Positions 44,161-55,915 of a DNA stretch of 64,000 nt are shown here, one piece after another. Location: positions 104,534,477 through 104,598,476 of the forward strand of contig OW240913.1 in NCBI GenBank assembly GCA_933207985.1, given 5' to 3'. Made by a program: the position numbers and the translations under genes. Origin of the DNA: Pelobates cultripes (Eukaryota > Chordata > Amphibia > Anura > Pelobatidae). The notes beneath the pieces were generated by a model. It made no database searches. It was not told where the DNA came from and saw nothing but the letters and a program-made list of their open reading frames with translations. How positions within the stretch are numbered: the stretch's first letter is position 1; every line of letters starts with the position of its first letter.

Positions 44161-46692
44161 ATTTTCTTTTTTTAGTTAATAACCATGCAATTAACCAACC
44201 ACACACAAACCATGTTGCTGACATGTTCACATTTTTATATATATATATATCTATACAATGTACTTTTAAAATTGCCAACAAATATACATGCAACAAATGC
44301 ATGGCACACCACAATCAGTAACATATACGCTCACATTACTAGTTATAAGATAACTCAATAACAAATGGACAAAAAGTGACTCCATTATTGTACTCTCTTC
44401 ATGCAAACAAATGCTAAGGTGGAATCGTGAGAGATAACTGGGGCAAAGGAGAGAGAGTGCCTAGAGAATTCCTAAAAATGTATGTGATATCCAATTCCCA
44501 TGATGCTCGGTTGACCTCTAAGCTGGTTGGGCATCACAGGGACTTACAAATATATGTATAGTATGCCCTTAAAATGTGCTCTACAGTTCATATAGTGCTC
44601 AGTTATCTCTCAAATCTGGCTGAATGTCATGGGAATTGCCCTTCACAATTTCACTTTACATTATTTATGAGGGCGACTGACCTAATTTCACCCTTACATT
44701 GCACACACAGGAACACTGATATACATGCACACACTAACATTGTACACACAGGAAAATCAACCATGCTTACTAATATTGCACATACATATTTACTGATAAA
44801 TATACATAGAAACACATATACAAGTAATCCAAACATACAGGAACATCAACATGCACACATATTTACAGTGAATGCACACATGGAATATAGACATGTGCTT
44901 TAACTGACAATTCTGGGGGGCTGGGTGTCACTCACAAATTTTCAACATAACTTCACATAACTCTTACGTTCATTAAAATCCCATGGCTCACAGTCAGAGT
45001 CCACATAAATATTAAGGCTAGATATGGGGAGATGGAATATGGAGGAGATATTTTTCCATTAAAATGTCTGATGTCCAAACGCACACAGTCCTTCTTAAAG
45101 CCACCCTACTTTGTTCATGTTTCTGGAAACTACCTTTACTACAGTCTTATTCAATTCCAAAATGTTCCCCCTTTTGCAACTATTTCTTCCATACTCTACA
45201 ATGGATCTGAATTGTTCTTCCATATTAGGAAAATGGCCTTTGTTGCTTTACTTCTTTAAAGGACCATCCTAGATGTACTCTGAAATGGTACAATCTGAGA
45301 AGAACAGTTCATACCCTAAACAGTGTTGACCATAAAGGTGGCTAACGTGGTCTCCAGGCCCTTTCATTCTACCTATTAATAAGGTATAGTGTCGGTGCAT
45401 GCTCACTAGATGCAAATTGCACCATTTTAAACATTTTCATTTTATCTATGAAAGCATTATTGTATTGAAGCGTTATTCCAAGTTAAATAAATTACTGCAG
45501 TTCTATCTCCTCTGTAGCCCATCAATGCAATTTAGATAAAACTACCAGCAATCACCGAGGTAACACTTAGTGAACTCTCAAGTTTTTAGCTGGAAAGTGT
45601 TCCTAAGTAAGTGTAAAAATGCATTAGGTAGTTTCACTTAGTTACACGTGATTAATTCATGTGCATTTGTCTGCAGGTCCATTTAGGACAAAGCAGCTAA
45701 GATACAATATAAAGAAATATTTTACAAAATTATTAAACCGATAAAATAATATATCTTACCATCACAGCCATAAAACTATAAGTACCATCTTTATGTATGT
45801 CTTTAATTTCTCTTTTTACTTTCTGTACCAATGTACAATGTTTTATATTGCTCCTGTCTTCTCAAATGTATCCTCACATTCAGTTTAATAGTTATAAACA
45901 ATAATATATAGTTTATTTATGCTATGTCTGTCTATCTATCACATCTCTCTACATATATTATTATTATTACAACAGGCAATGCATATTTTAGAATCATTGC
46001 ACTTCATGGATGGTGACATCATGCGTGCAAATGTTTCCTGGTTATAAGTAAATAATAATGAACAAACTACCTCTCTAAAGTCTGGGGACCTTAATTTTGG
46101 ACAGAACCAGGATATGTCCCAGTTTACTTAAGATTAGTGAGAAATACACTCCCAAGCAGCACCTGCCAGTATTTTAAGGACAGAAAATAAAATATCTACC
46201 ACCTAGAATCGTAACTCACACTATATGTATATCTCAAAACATGTATATCTCAGTATTGCCCTTAAAGTAAAGTCTTCAACTTAATCCATATACTACACCA
46301 AAACTACACTATAAATACACACTGCTCACATTATCACTAAACTCCTACACTAAATGTTAACCCCTAGACTACCTTAACACACTAACAGTTAGCAGGTGTA
46401 GTGACAAGACTCAGCCAGGCCGTGCAAACCACTGCAATGAAAGACATTTGAAAACATTACAACACCACCCTACTACCACCATATTTTAGAGCACCATTTT
46501 TTTCTACAAAGAGTTATAAAAAAAGGGCGTGTAACACTCTGCAAGCAGGGTTCACTTGTGCAGTATATTGCCGCACACTGCATTTTACTGTGGGGAAAAG
46601 CTTGCAATTTGCATAGCACATGCAATGGCACTGAATTATAATGCAAATCAAATAACCCCACAAGAAAAAAAAAAGTGGTGAGAGGTCTGACT
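44161..46692. other. No recognisable feature
   Basis: AT-rich. A short (TA)n at 44238-44251 and CACA-rich runs at 44700-44880 are simple sequence. TTTAAAGGACCATC at 45257 may be a stray end of the CACTATAG MITE. No gene. Confidence 0.5.
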
Positions 46693-46696
46693 GTCC

Positions 46697-47799
46697 CTGT
46701 CAAAGTCGCGGCTCGCGGGCCGCATGCTGCCCACAATTAATATCGTTGCGGACCAGCAGATTTTCATTGCACAGGTCACCTAGAGGTGTGAGGAGGTGAA
46801 TGGAAGCAAGTGGAGGTGAATGGAAGCAGGCGGAGGTGGGCAGAGGTGGTCCAGAGGCGCATGGAGGCTGGCAGAGGTGGTCCAGATGCGGGAGGAGGTG
46901 AATGGAACCTAGGCGAAGGCTGGCAAAGTCGCACACGTTCTGATGTGACGTCTACATACTCTGCCTTCAAGGGGTTTAGTTTCTGTCATAGGGTGCGGAC
47001 GGCGTCATTGGGGGTATAGACGCAGGACTCCAGATACACATGTGAGTGGAGTCTGAGTCTGGAGGTTAATATTTTTTTTTTTAAAACAGGGGCAGGGGTT
47101 TAATAGAAGTGGGAGATGGGGTTTTGTACAGGGGAGTTGGGGTTTAGTAGAGGTGGGGGCTGGGGTTTTGTAGAGGGGGGCTGGGGTTTAGTAGAGGGGA
47201 GGAGCTGAGGTTTAATAGAGGTGGGTGCTGGGGTTTTGTAGAAATTGGATGGGTGGGCAGCAAATTGTGCATGTTCCAGGGGAAGGGGGGTTATCAGTCA
47301 CCACCACCACTTTAAAGCCCAACAGCCCAATAAGGCTCGATCCAGGCTCTGTTAGACTCCATTAGAATCTTTAATGAAGATTGAAAGGGCCTAATAAATA
47401 AAAATTCTTTAATTATTAAATAAGGATAGAAAATGTATATGTGTTTGTGTATGTAAGTATATATATATATATATACATACACATAGATCGATAGATAGAG
47501 AGATAGATCTATTAAAGTTTAATTTAAAAAATATATATATATATCTCCTCCTTGGTGTTTTTATCGGGATTACATTTTCACTTTTTGATATTTGTTTATT
47601 TATCACCAAGTTACAACGTCGGCTTGGTCTCACGGTTTAACTGGTTTCCTAGTAAACATGATATCTCTGCGAGCATCATTACGTCATAATGACACTTGTG
47701 GCTTCCCATCACTTCCAGGTTGGAATCAGCTTGCAGCCAACTTAAACTCAAAAATGGTTTATTTGGCCCATGTTAGCCTTTGAGTTTGACATGCTTGCT
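46697..47799. mobile_element. hAT-like (Charlie-type ends) non-autonomous element
   Basis: The left end has GTCAAAGTCGCGG then GCGGGCCGCATGCTGCCC, the CGCGGCCCGCGGGCCGC-like block common just inside hAT/Charlie termini. The right end reads GGCCCATGTTAGCC, TTTGAGTTTGACATGC, the reverse of GTGTCAAACTC. Internal DNA includes an AGGTG/GGAAG-rich stretch (46785-46920) and a TTTAGTAGAGGTGGGGGCTG array (47085-47250). No transposase. Target duplications were not evident. Confidence 0.55.
47085..47250. repeat. Minisatellite GGGGTTTAGTAGAGGTGGGGGCT
   Basis: About six or seven alternating units of GGGGTTTAATAGAAGTGGGAG and GGGGTTTTGTAGAGGGGGGCT, 24-28 bp each. A comparable array at 59480-59840 lies in the related element. 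Confidence 0.75.
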
Positions 47800-48028
47800 G
47801 TACAACATGCCTCTGTCAACTATTACCACTATCCTCAACATCCCCCATGCACTGCCTATTATTGATAGTATTAGAGGAGGTACAGCCCATGGTTTTGCCG
47901 CCCTAGGCTAAAGTAAAGTTTGCCGCACCCCCACCCCCATGTGACATCACAATGCCCCTCCCATATGATCTGCCATGTTAACTAATGCCAGTGCTGCAAT
48001 GCTGCTATCTTTACATTAAAAGGCCTGC

Positions 48029-48100
48029 AGGGACAGGCTACAGACACCAGAACCACTACATTAAGCTACAGTGGTTCTGGGGACTATAGTGTTTCTTTAA
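48029..48100. mobile_element. CACTATAG-family MITE fragment
   Basis: CACCAGAACCACTAC, then GTGGTTCTGG and GACTATAGTGTTTCTTTAA; right end of the family, stopping at TTAA. Confidence 0.6.
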
Positions 48101-48309
48101 TGTGAGGTAAACTAGAGATTAGTGCCACGAATAATAACAACCAGATGAGTCTGGCTCCACTGGTCTGGTGTAGAACAGGATGTCTGGAGGCTGTTTGTAA
48201 CTGTGGTCACAAAAATCAATGTTCTGGGAGAACAGGAAGCAGCTCCATTTTTGGGGGGCCCTTTACACAGCTCAAGGTCTGGGTCCCAGGGTCCACCTTC
48301 ATGTTCCAC

Positions 48310-48675
48310 CAATGAGTTTGTTCACAGGGGGTGGAGTGTGTAGGGGATGTCCTGATATGTGTGTAAGGAATGCATTGTGTGAATCTGTGTTTGTATGTGT
48401 AAGGGCTGCAAGGTGTGTTTCTGTGTATGTACGGGATGCAGTGTGTGCATCTGTAAGGGGTGCATTGAGTGTGTGTAAGGGATGCATTGTGTGTTTATGT
48501 GTGTGTAAGGGATGCATTGTGTGTTTCTGTGTGTGTAAGGTATGCATTGTGTGTAAGGATTGCATTGCTTGTGTGTGTGTCTGTGTGTGTAATGCATTGT
48601 GTGTTTTTCTGTGTGCAAGGGGTGCATTGTCTTTGTGTGTAAGGAGTGCATTGTGTGTGTGTGTGTGTGTGTGTT
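48310..48675. repeat. GTGTGTAAGGGATGCATT minisatellite
   Basis: About ten diverged units of TGTGTGTAAGGGATGCATTG with spacers of TGTTTCTGTG type, ending in (GT)n at 48650-48674. It produces a periodic CKGCIVC-like translation that is not a protein. Confidence 0.85.
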
Positions 48676-48687
48676 ATGGATGTCACG

Positions 48688-49290
48688 CTCCCCCCTCCCT
48701 TGTCACTTTCTTCTCCCCCCTCTCCCTCCCTTGTCACTTTCTTCTCCCCCCTCTCCCTCCCTTGTCACTCTCTCCCCCCTTGTCCTCTCTCCCCCCTTCA
48801 TGTCACTCTTTCCCTCCTTGTCCTCTCTTTCCCCTCCTTGTCCTCTCTTCCCCCTTGTCCCTCTCTTCTCCCCCCCTCCCGTCACTCTCTTCTCCCTCCT
48901 GTCACTCTCACCCACCTGTAATTTCTTTCTCTCCTGTCAATTCCCCTCCTTTCAATTTTCTCCCCCCCCTGTTAATGTCTTTCTCTCCCTCCTGTCAATT
49001 TCTTTCTCTCCCTCCCTGTCAATTTTTTCTCCCCCACTCCTGTCAGTTTATTTCCCTGTCAATTTTATTCCCCCCCTCTGTCAATTTATTCATTCCCTGT
49101 CAATTTCTTCCCCCCCATGTAATTTCTTCCCTCCTGTCGATTTCTTTCCCCCCTCCCCTGTCAATTTCTTTCTCCACCTGTCAATTTCTTTCTCCCCTGT
49201 CATTTCTTTCTCCCCCCTGTCAATTTCTTTCTCCCCCGTCAATTTCTTTCTCCCCCCTGTCAATTTCTTTCTTTCCCTCCCTGTCAGTTT
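48688..49290. repeat. Polypyrimidine minisatellites (CTTGTCACTTTCTTC / CTGTCAATTTCTTTC)
   Basis: First about seven units near 48690-48910 (CCCTTGTCACTTTCTTCTCC and shorter forms), then about seventeen units of CCCCTGTCAATTTCTTTCT, roughly 19-25 bp each, to 49290. Strong strand asymmetry: almost pure C/T on the plus strand. Confidence 0.9.
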
Positions 49291-49310
49291 CTTTCTCCCC
49301 CCTCCCCTAC

Positions 49311-49482
49311 CTCGGTGTAGCGTGGCCGGGCTCTGTATGGTCTGCGGGTACAGGGAGCTTTTGTTTCCTGTACCCGGCCGGACTAAAAGGAAGTGCACAC
49401 TCAGTGTTAGTCCAGCCGGGTACAGGAGACAGATGCTCCCTGTACCCACAGACCATACAAGGCTCGGCCACGCTACAGTGAG
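49311..49482. repeat. Long hairpin, arms of about 76 bp
   Basis: The left arm 49311-49386 (GTAGCGTGGCCGGGCTC, TATGGTCTGCGGGTACAG, TTTCCTGTACCCGGCCGG) pairs with 49407-49482 (CCAGCCGGGTACAGGAG, CTCCCTGTACCCACAG, GCTCGGCCACGCTACAG). Loop 20 nt, with scattered mismatches. Confidence 0.85.
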
Positions 49483-49707
49483 GGAGTGACAGGAGGGAGC
49501 GCTGAGCGCTTCCCTCCTGTCAGCCCCTCTCCTCATGCTGCACCCTCATGGACGCACCAGCCCAGGCAAAGCTGCAGCCGCCTGAGGCTCTCTGCAGAGC
49601 GCTCGGGCGGCGGCAGCATGAGAGGGGCCGGCGCTCCTGGTGGCACCCCTTCCCAGGGGGCGACCTAGGTGTCTACCTATTCCGCCTAACAGGTAGCGCC
49701 GGCCCTG

Positions 49708-50859
49708 CTTACAAGACATATATCTAATTCTAAGTTGGTGAATCAGTTTGTGTAAGTGTGGCACTGGCAGTGATCTAACCGTCTCATTAGGATCAATCAC
49801 ACAGGCTATCTCGCACTGAAAGTTGGTGTAAGTCTGGCACTGGCAATGGCTGGCAAGGCACAGCAGTTGCCAGTGGTAATTTCTCACTCCCGCACAGGCC
49901 ACAGCAAGGGTAAAACTAGCCCTGTCTTCTGGTCTACCTTCCTCAAAATGTTTAGAATAATCCTGCTTAGAAATTTAATTGTTTAATTGCTGCTCCTTTT
50001 ATTCCCCTCTACTGGTCACATTACTTCATCTGAGAGTGAAATGAACGTTTAGTGGCTTTCCCCTATTAGTAATTTATTTCTACCCATTAATCATTCTTTT
50101 CCACTTCCTCATTGGACAGGAGATACAGCCCACATCATTGGGCAGACCTATTGCCATAATTGCAAATTAAGCTGCGATGATGGTAAGCTCCAAAATAAAA
50201 ATAGCTCCTTGCTCATCCTATCCAACATTTTCTTGGCAACAGGAACTTTGACCTAATTAATTTCATCTATATTGTACTTAGGTATTACAGAATTCAGACG
50301 ACCCAGCGATTGATCAAAATTCAGACGAATTGCAATTTGTTTGCAATCAAATGCACAAGTCTACGAACAAGTACTGTAACCTAAACTATCATGTATTATA
50401 AAAAATACATAACATAAAACCCCAACAAACTGGGTGTTAGTGGCAAATAATGACATTTTGGGATTCTGGAGACATTTATAAATATAACAGTTTTTTTTAT
50501 AAGAAGTTATCGCTTTTACTTCTCATAAGGCTCAGCTAGTCATTTTGTTCATTACAGCAGGAACACACTGCTGTGCCCAGTGCTTTAGTCATGTAGAGGA
50601 CAACAACATACCCAGTGCAGTACATTTATGAAGATTTAAGGTTAGAAAGGGCTCAGGATTAGGGATGATTGGGTTTACAAAGACGAGAGGATAATGGGCT
50701 TAATGTTTAGGTGAAGTTAGGATTGCTTTCAAGATTCTATATAGAAAAAAAAAAACATTTGGGATATGGCTGTAAAATCTAAAAATAAGGAACAAAGAAA
50801 ATATATAGTCTAATACAGTTTTGTGAGCAATTATGCGCTCAATGAAATGCACTCACAGG
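49708..50859. other. No confident feature
   Basis: A diverged direct repeat of AAGTTGGTG ... GTAAGTNTGGCACTGGCA occurs at about 49731-49770 and 49820-49850. The rest is AT-rich without motifs. Confidence 0.5.
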
Positions 50860-51420
50860 ATAAAGATGGTAATTGCGCTCAAGGGTGCCTCCCCCCGCTG
50901 TTGTTGGGGGGCTTTTTTATCCCTCCTGTTGATCCGGTAGGCTGAATGTAAAACAGGACTTCAGTAGGTAGTAAAAAGGTCAGCATCTTTATTGGAAGGT
51001 GAACAATACCCCATAAATAATTAAATATAAACCGTAAAGGTCCTACGCGTTTCGTTTTCGTTCCCCGTACTGGAACTTCCTCAGGGACCATACAAGTTAA
51101 AATCAAATGCAAATAGCAATAAAAGCAATACAAGCAGCCTATTCCCCCCACCTACTAGTCCCCTTATATAGGATTACTCCCTGTGTCCATTGGTGGATTC
51201 CTCATTGTTATTGGTAGTAGCCGGTCCTGTTCAGCTGTTGGAATTAAATCTTCTATTTTCATTTCATCATGATTGCAATCACTTACATCTGCAGTCAGCC
51301 GGAACCGGAAGTGTGAACGGCAAAACACTTCCGCATTCCACGGTCTCATGCGTTCAAAGTGAGACGGTATTAGGATATATAATTATAGCCCCCTGGTGGT
51401 CACCAGCATAATAATAAACA
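50860..51420. repeat. Dispersed repeat with CTACGCGTTTCG ... CTTCCTCAGG
   Basis: Best preserved of three related blocks. It contains GCATCTTTATTGGAAGG, CCTACGCGTTTCG, GGAACTTCCTCAGGGAC and a GC-richer tail with CGGAACCGGAAGTG. Related blocks: 20120-20350, and 6630-6720 reversed. Class unknown. No convincing reading frame. Confidence 0.55.
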
Positions 51421-51676
51421 AATAGCAATGATAGTGAAAAAACGGGGGATGGTACATATCTATTAAGAAAAATAACTTTAGTATCAGCAGCAACATGGAG
51501 GAATAATCTTTTATGCACTATATATGTAATAAGTAGTAATACACATAGGTGTAAATTTAAATGGTAAGCACAATTTGCATCATCTTAAAGTGGCAAGTGA
51601 CAAGTGTACAATAACCATAACAACTGAAAAATATTTTTTACTAAAAAATGTATTAAAAATTAAATGATTGTCCCTC

Positions 51677-51726
51677 TTAATTATTAAATAGTTCTCCATA
51701 CCTATGGAGAACTATTTAATAATTAA
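51677..51726. repeat. Near-perfect palindrome, 24 bp arms, 2 bp spacer
   Basis: TTAATTATTAAATAGTTCTCCATA at 51677-51700 is exactly inverted at 51703-51726. After one mismatch, pairing continues for three more base pairs. The sequence would extrude as a tight cruciform. Confidence 0.95.
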
Positions 51727-51729
51727 AAG

Positions 51730-53453
51730 GTAATTTTGCTGTGTAAAGGTCATTTTGTCTGGGTAATGACCTTGGGAGGCTGTTTCATTTATTGCTAAGA
51801 TAAGTATATTTTTTACTTAGTATTCACTAAACATGTTCACATAGTGGTTTTTATTTTTTTCAAGATTCTATAGACTGTTACTTACCTCTGCCAAGCTTCA
51901 TCTCCAAAATCCCCCCTAACCTTTGCCTTAATTATATCATTTTAAGCAATGCTATATTGACACTGCCCTCCATCTATTATAACTTTGTTACTCAATGACT
52001 GAAATGTCCTTGTTTAAAAAGTAATGGTTGAACTCCATAATTTTCTACTCATGACAAAAAATGTCTTCAATGGCTACCTATCCTATCGTGCTGTGAATTT
52101 TTAAAATTATCTCAATATCTCAATTGTATCAGACAAAATATTGGTCTACGGCGACTGTAAATAGTCTTCAAGACAACCCAAACAATGTAACTTAATAAAT
52201 ACATTTGATATCCTGTTAGTGGAATTCCAGGAAAGTTGATGCTGAAAAGTAGCTCAGACTAAAAATAATTTAGACATGCTCGGCAGAGCTAAGAGCTACT
52301 CAGTATATACAAAAATGCAATCGAAGACAACTTACACAGACAAATTGCAAATCATTATAGCTGTCATGATGACAGAGCAGAACCTAAATAGAGAATTAAT
52401 GATTTAATGAAGAAAGGAATAGTTATGAGTGAAAAGGGTATAAACATGTGTTACATTTAATGAATGTGGTTTATTGCAGAGCATGACCCAAGAAATAAAC
52501 TGACACAGTAAACATATTATAAGATTATTTTACATTGGCGATATGTACAGATGCATACATTGCACAAATTGTACACCGTTTTTGGTTGGATAAATTGTGT
52601 TCTGTAGCCATTGATTTCCAATTTTGTAAGCAAAATCAGTAGATGGAATCTAACATGACCAAAGGTGAACATAAAGCTGATAAGTCATGTTAAAATCATA
52701 TGCAAATTACACAGTACACAGCATTTCCAAAACTGTGATATAAAATGGTGGCTATGGTCCGTAGTTACTGAAAAAAAACATAATGGGAATTTAGATTTAC
52801 ATTTAAAATTACAATTATAATTGAATTGAAAAATATAACCATGTTAGTATTGTTTATATATGTTTGTCACTGTTATGTATATGTCTATTGTGAGAGTGTG
52901 TATGAGCAGTCCCCTACTGTAACTCATTAACTGAAGCCATGTGGTGGTATCGCACATTTTAACTTATTTTTGGCAGAACAATTAGACTATTTCTGGCAGA
53001 ACAATTTTTTTTTTGTTGCTCCTTGAAATTAAGTGTTTTCAGGCATTTTCCGCTGGCAATCTACATGAAATGACATTGCCACTATCTCCTGAATTCAAGG
53101 AAAAATAATTGAATTGGGTATTGAAACTTTGGGCAAAAATAATATATAAAGTGATCCTTATAGAGGATCAATAGGTCATGTTGGGGAGCTTGCAAAGGCA
53201 TAACCCACAGAGCATTGGAGAATAATACTTAATTCCAAAGAACCCCTACTAAAAAAGGAAAAATGGAAATGAAAGTCCTTAAAAATGAAAAGGAAAATTT
53301 ATTCAAAATTGGACAAAAGAATTATTGAAATCAGAAGCAGTCAAGGACTCAAATAATCAGTGAAAATAATAATAAACCCATCACCTAACAGAAGAAAATA
53401 TATACCTATGGAGTCTCCTAATTAGATCTCAGTCTATGGAGTAAATATAGGGG
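51730..53453. other. No recognisable feature
   Basis: AT-rich DNA; no credible gene, MITE or tandem array. Confidence 0.55.
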
Positions 53454-53535
53454 CAGATCACCACTCACATACCGTGAACAATTTAAAGTAGCTTAGTTGT
53501 TTTTAAATTGTTCACGGTATGTGAGTGGTAATCTG
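53454..53535. repeat. Hairpin, 34 bp arms, 14 nt loop
   Basis: Left arm 53454-53487 (CAGATCACCACTCACATACC...) and right arm 53502-53535 pair at 33 of 34 positions. The outer flanks are AT-rich and unpaired. The size is compatible with a small MITE or a microRNA-precursor-like fold; no family was recognised. Confidence 0.95.
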
Positions 53536-53929
53536 TCTGTAAGATTCTCTAGCTATAATCTGACTTTTTGGGATATGTAATTGCAGAGCTACCCTGACTC
53601 TTTTCAACCATTGATAGGAAACCCTTAAGAAATGCAAGGTAAAAAGGTGGTTAAGTCATGGTAGAACTCTCAAATACATCCTTATATCTAAGATCCAGCC
53701 TGTGGTATTAGTAGGCTGTATGCTTTGCAATATATCCTTTTAGCATTAGGCATAAGTTATCCTTTACAAATAAATGTTTGTCTTTTTCATTAGTCAGTTG
53801 TGGTTTTTTTTGGTTTGTTTTACCCTTTCCTCCAAATCTCCTGGGTTTATGTAGTCAAATGTATTATACCTAATCAATACTACTATTAGTGTTACAGAGA
53901 CTCAATTGATGCACACTTACCTCAAGTAT
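53536..53929. other. No recognisable feature
   Basis: Short spacer with T-rich runs; no gene. Confidence 0.5.
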
Positions 53930-54305
53930 CATAGAATGTGACGGCAGATAAGAACCATTCGGCCCATCTAGTCTGCCCAATTTTCTAAATACGTTCATTA
54001 GTTCCTGGCCTTATCTTAAAGTTAGGATAGCCTTATATCTGTCCCACGCATGCTTAAACTCCTTTACTGTGTTAACCTCTACCACTTCAGCTGGAAGGCT
54101 ATTCCATGCATCCACTACCCTCTCAGTAAATCAACAATTCATGATATTATTTTTAAACCTTTGCCCCTCTAATTTAAGACTTTGTCCTCTTGTTGTGGTA
54201 GTTTTTATTCTTTTAAATATGTTCTCCTCCTTTACTGTGTTGATTCCCTTTATGTATTTAAATGTTTCTATCATATCCCCCCCGTCTCGTCTTTCCTCCA
54301 AGCTA
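53930..54305 (-). pseudogene. LINE ORF2 C-terminal fragment (second CR1/L2-like subfamily)
   Basis: Minus-strand translation reads GDMIETFKYIKGINTVKEEN, then RGQSLKLEGQRFKNN, FTERVVDAWNSLPAEVVEV and TVKEFKHAWDRYK, the C-terminal domain of CR1/L2-type ORF2. It differs from copies A and B, so it is another subfamily. It includes an internal stop. The 3' flank near 53930 (GAACCATTCGGCCCATCTAG) is the usual downstream sequence. Confidence 0.75.
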
Positions 54306-55661
54306 TTATTGAAACTTTGGGGTTGAAAGTGTTTTGGAAGAATATGCTAAAATGCTAAAATGCCTGAGTTATTAAAGCACACTAAAGCTAAAGTATTTAA
54401 GTAATAGGGAAAACCAAAAATGCATGGTCTTTGCCACCTATGTTAACCACAGTTTAAGAATCACATAAAGTAATGTTCTATTCTTTTCAGTAGGAAGAAT
54501 ATTGTTGGCCTTAGAGAAATTCCATGTATTTCTTACTTTCACTATAACTTTACTTGTCCTTCAAACAAATGTGCACACCCTTGTGAATCAGGCAGACCAG
54601 GCAAGGAAGGAGTCTGGTAGAACAAGGGCTTTTACAGATTAAAGAAAAAAACAGAGAACCAAAAGTCAATATGTCAAAGATCAACACAGACAATATCATT
54701 CCACAGAGTCAGAGTAGCCACTTTGTGTCTCCGGAGATGCTTGTACCTACTGTGACCATGAGGATACCGAGCTACAGATAGGGAAAGCCTTTGATGGCCA
54801 TGACATTCAGTAAACAGACAACTTTAATAAAAGATGCATGGTAAATACACAGTTACGCACTGCTAGAAATAGGGCAGTAAAGAGAATCCTGCTCTTTTTA
54901 ATTGATTTCACTAATTCCAGTAGTACACTGTTAGGTCTGTCCCTCTATTTTAGTTTTACACATTTTCAAAGTCAACAGCAATAACTTTTGGAGTCAGTGT
55001 GCTTAGATACTACGGGGATGTTTGTGTCACTGAGGTAAAAGATGATTGAGAGGTAATGAGATGATTGCTTGGCTCATTTCACAAAATTGAACATATTATA
55101 TTATTGTCTTTTTTAATAATATCTAAACTGTTGTTGAAACATTGCAGGCCTCCATGTAGTCTAGCAGTATGTTTACTGGCTTGAGAGAAGGCCTCTTATC
55201 TGAAAGAACATCAAGCTTTCATGAAGCTAGGTCAGTGAAGTGGTCAAACGTAGGAGAGCATTCAGGTTACAAGAAACTGAAACACATTTAAATACAGCTC
55301 ATATAAAAATAGCATAAATAGAACGTCATATCAAAAACATAACAATATACTAAACAAAACTTGTAGCAGACGCATACTTGGGTACTGCTCCATTAGAACT
55401 GTTCACTTATAGATAATAACCTTCATGATGCAGAGCCCTGAACAAATATTCCACAAATATAATGGGATCAGACACTATTTTTAAAGCTGTTTATCTATAA
55501 AGACGTATAGTCTATCAGACACAATTCATTATAAAAACTCTGCTGTAGACATTTTCCATTTCACCTATATCATTAGATACACAAAGACCACATGACTAAA
55601 TATTGGCAAGGTAAAGTGTGGTGACCCTCATTCAGGGTCATTCAAATCTAGAAAACATGAT
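54306..55661. other. No recognisable feature
   Basis: AT-rich, apparently unique DNA without credible frames or repeats. Confidence 0.5.
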
Positions 55662-55915
55662 TTAAAGGGACACAGTAGGCTCTGGAACTGTTCTACCTCA
55701 CTGAAGTGGTTCTGGTGTTTGAAGTCCCTTGGTGCCATCCTTTCATTTTGTTTTAAGGCATTGAATGTTTTAAAACATTGATAAAGCTATGTCAGTGAAG
55801 CGGTCAGAAGTATGAGAGCATTCCATTTCTCATGGGGGACTGGGACAGGAGACTCATGGCACTGTAACCATTTCAGTGAGATGAAATGATTATAGTGCCT
55901 ACAGAGTCCCATTAA
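55662..55915. mobile_element. CACTATAG-family MITE, diverged copy
   Basis: TTAAAGGGACACAGTAGGC at the left and GTGCCTACAGAGTCCCATTAA at the right, with TTAA at both ends. The left end folds (CTCACTGAAGTGGTTCTGG). Confidence 0.65.

Larger units (their letters stand above)
47883..49707. mobile_element. Composite hAT-like element with three minisatellites and a long hairpin
   Basis: The left end CAGCCCATGG, TTTTGCCGCCCTAGGC and right end GGTAGCGCCGGCCCTG are plausible CAG...CTG hAT-type ends. The element resembles 61515-62385 in having GCCGCCCTAGGC near its end, simple repeats inside and a long GC-rich hairpin. An old CACTATAG MITE fragment sits near its left side. The flanking 8-mers do not match. 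Long serine/proline/leucine-rich frames of up to 420 codons are artefacts of the CT-rich array. Confidence 0.5.

Noticed and set aside
48219..49481. A 420-codon plus-strand open frame, the second longest in the window
   Set aside because: It is generated by TG-rich and CT-rich minisatellites; the translation is periodic CKGCIVC and SPLSISF text with no domain, and overlapping frames are equally long.
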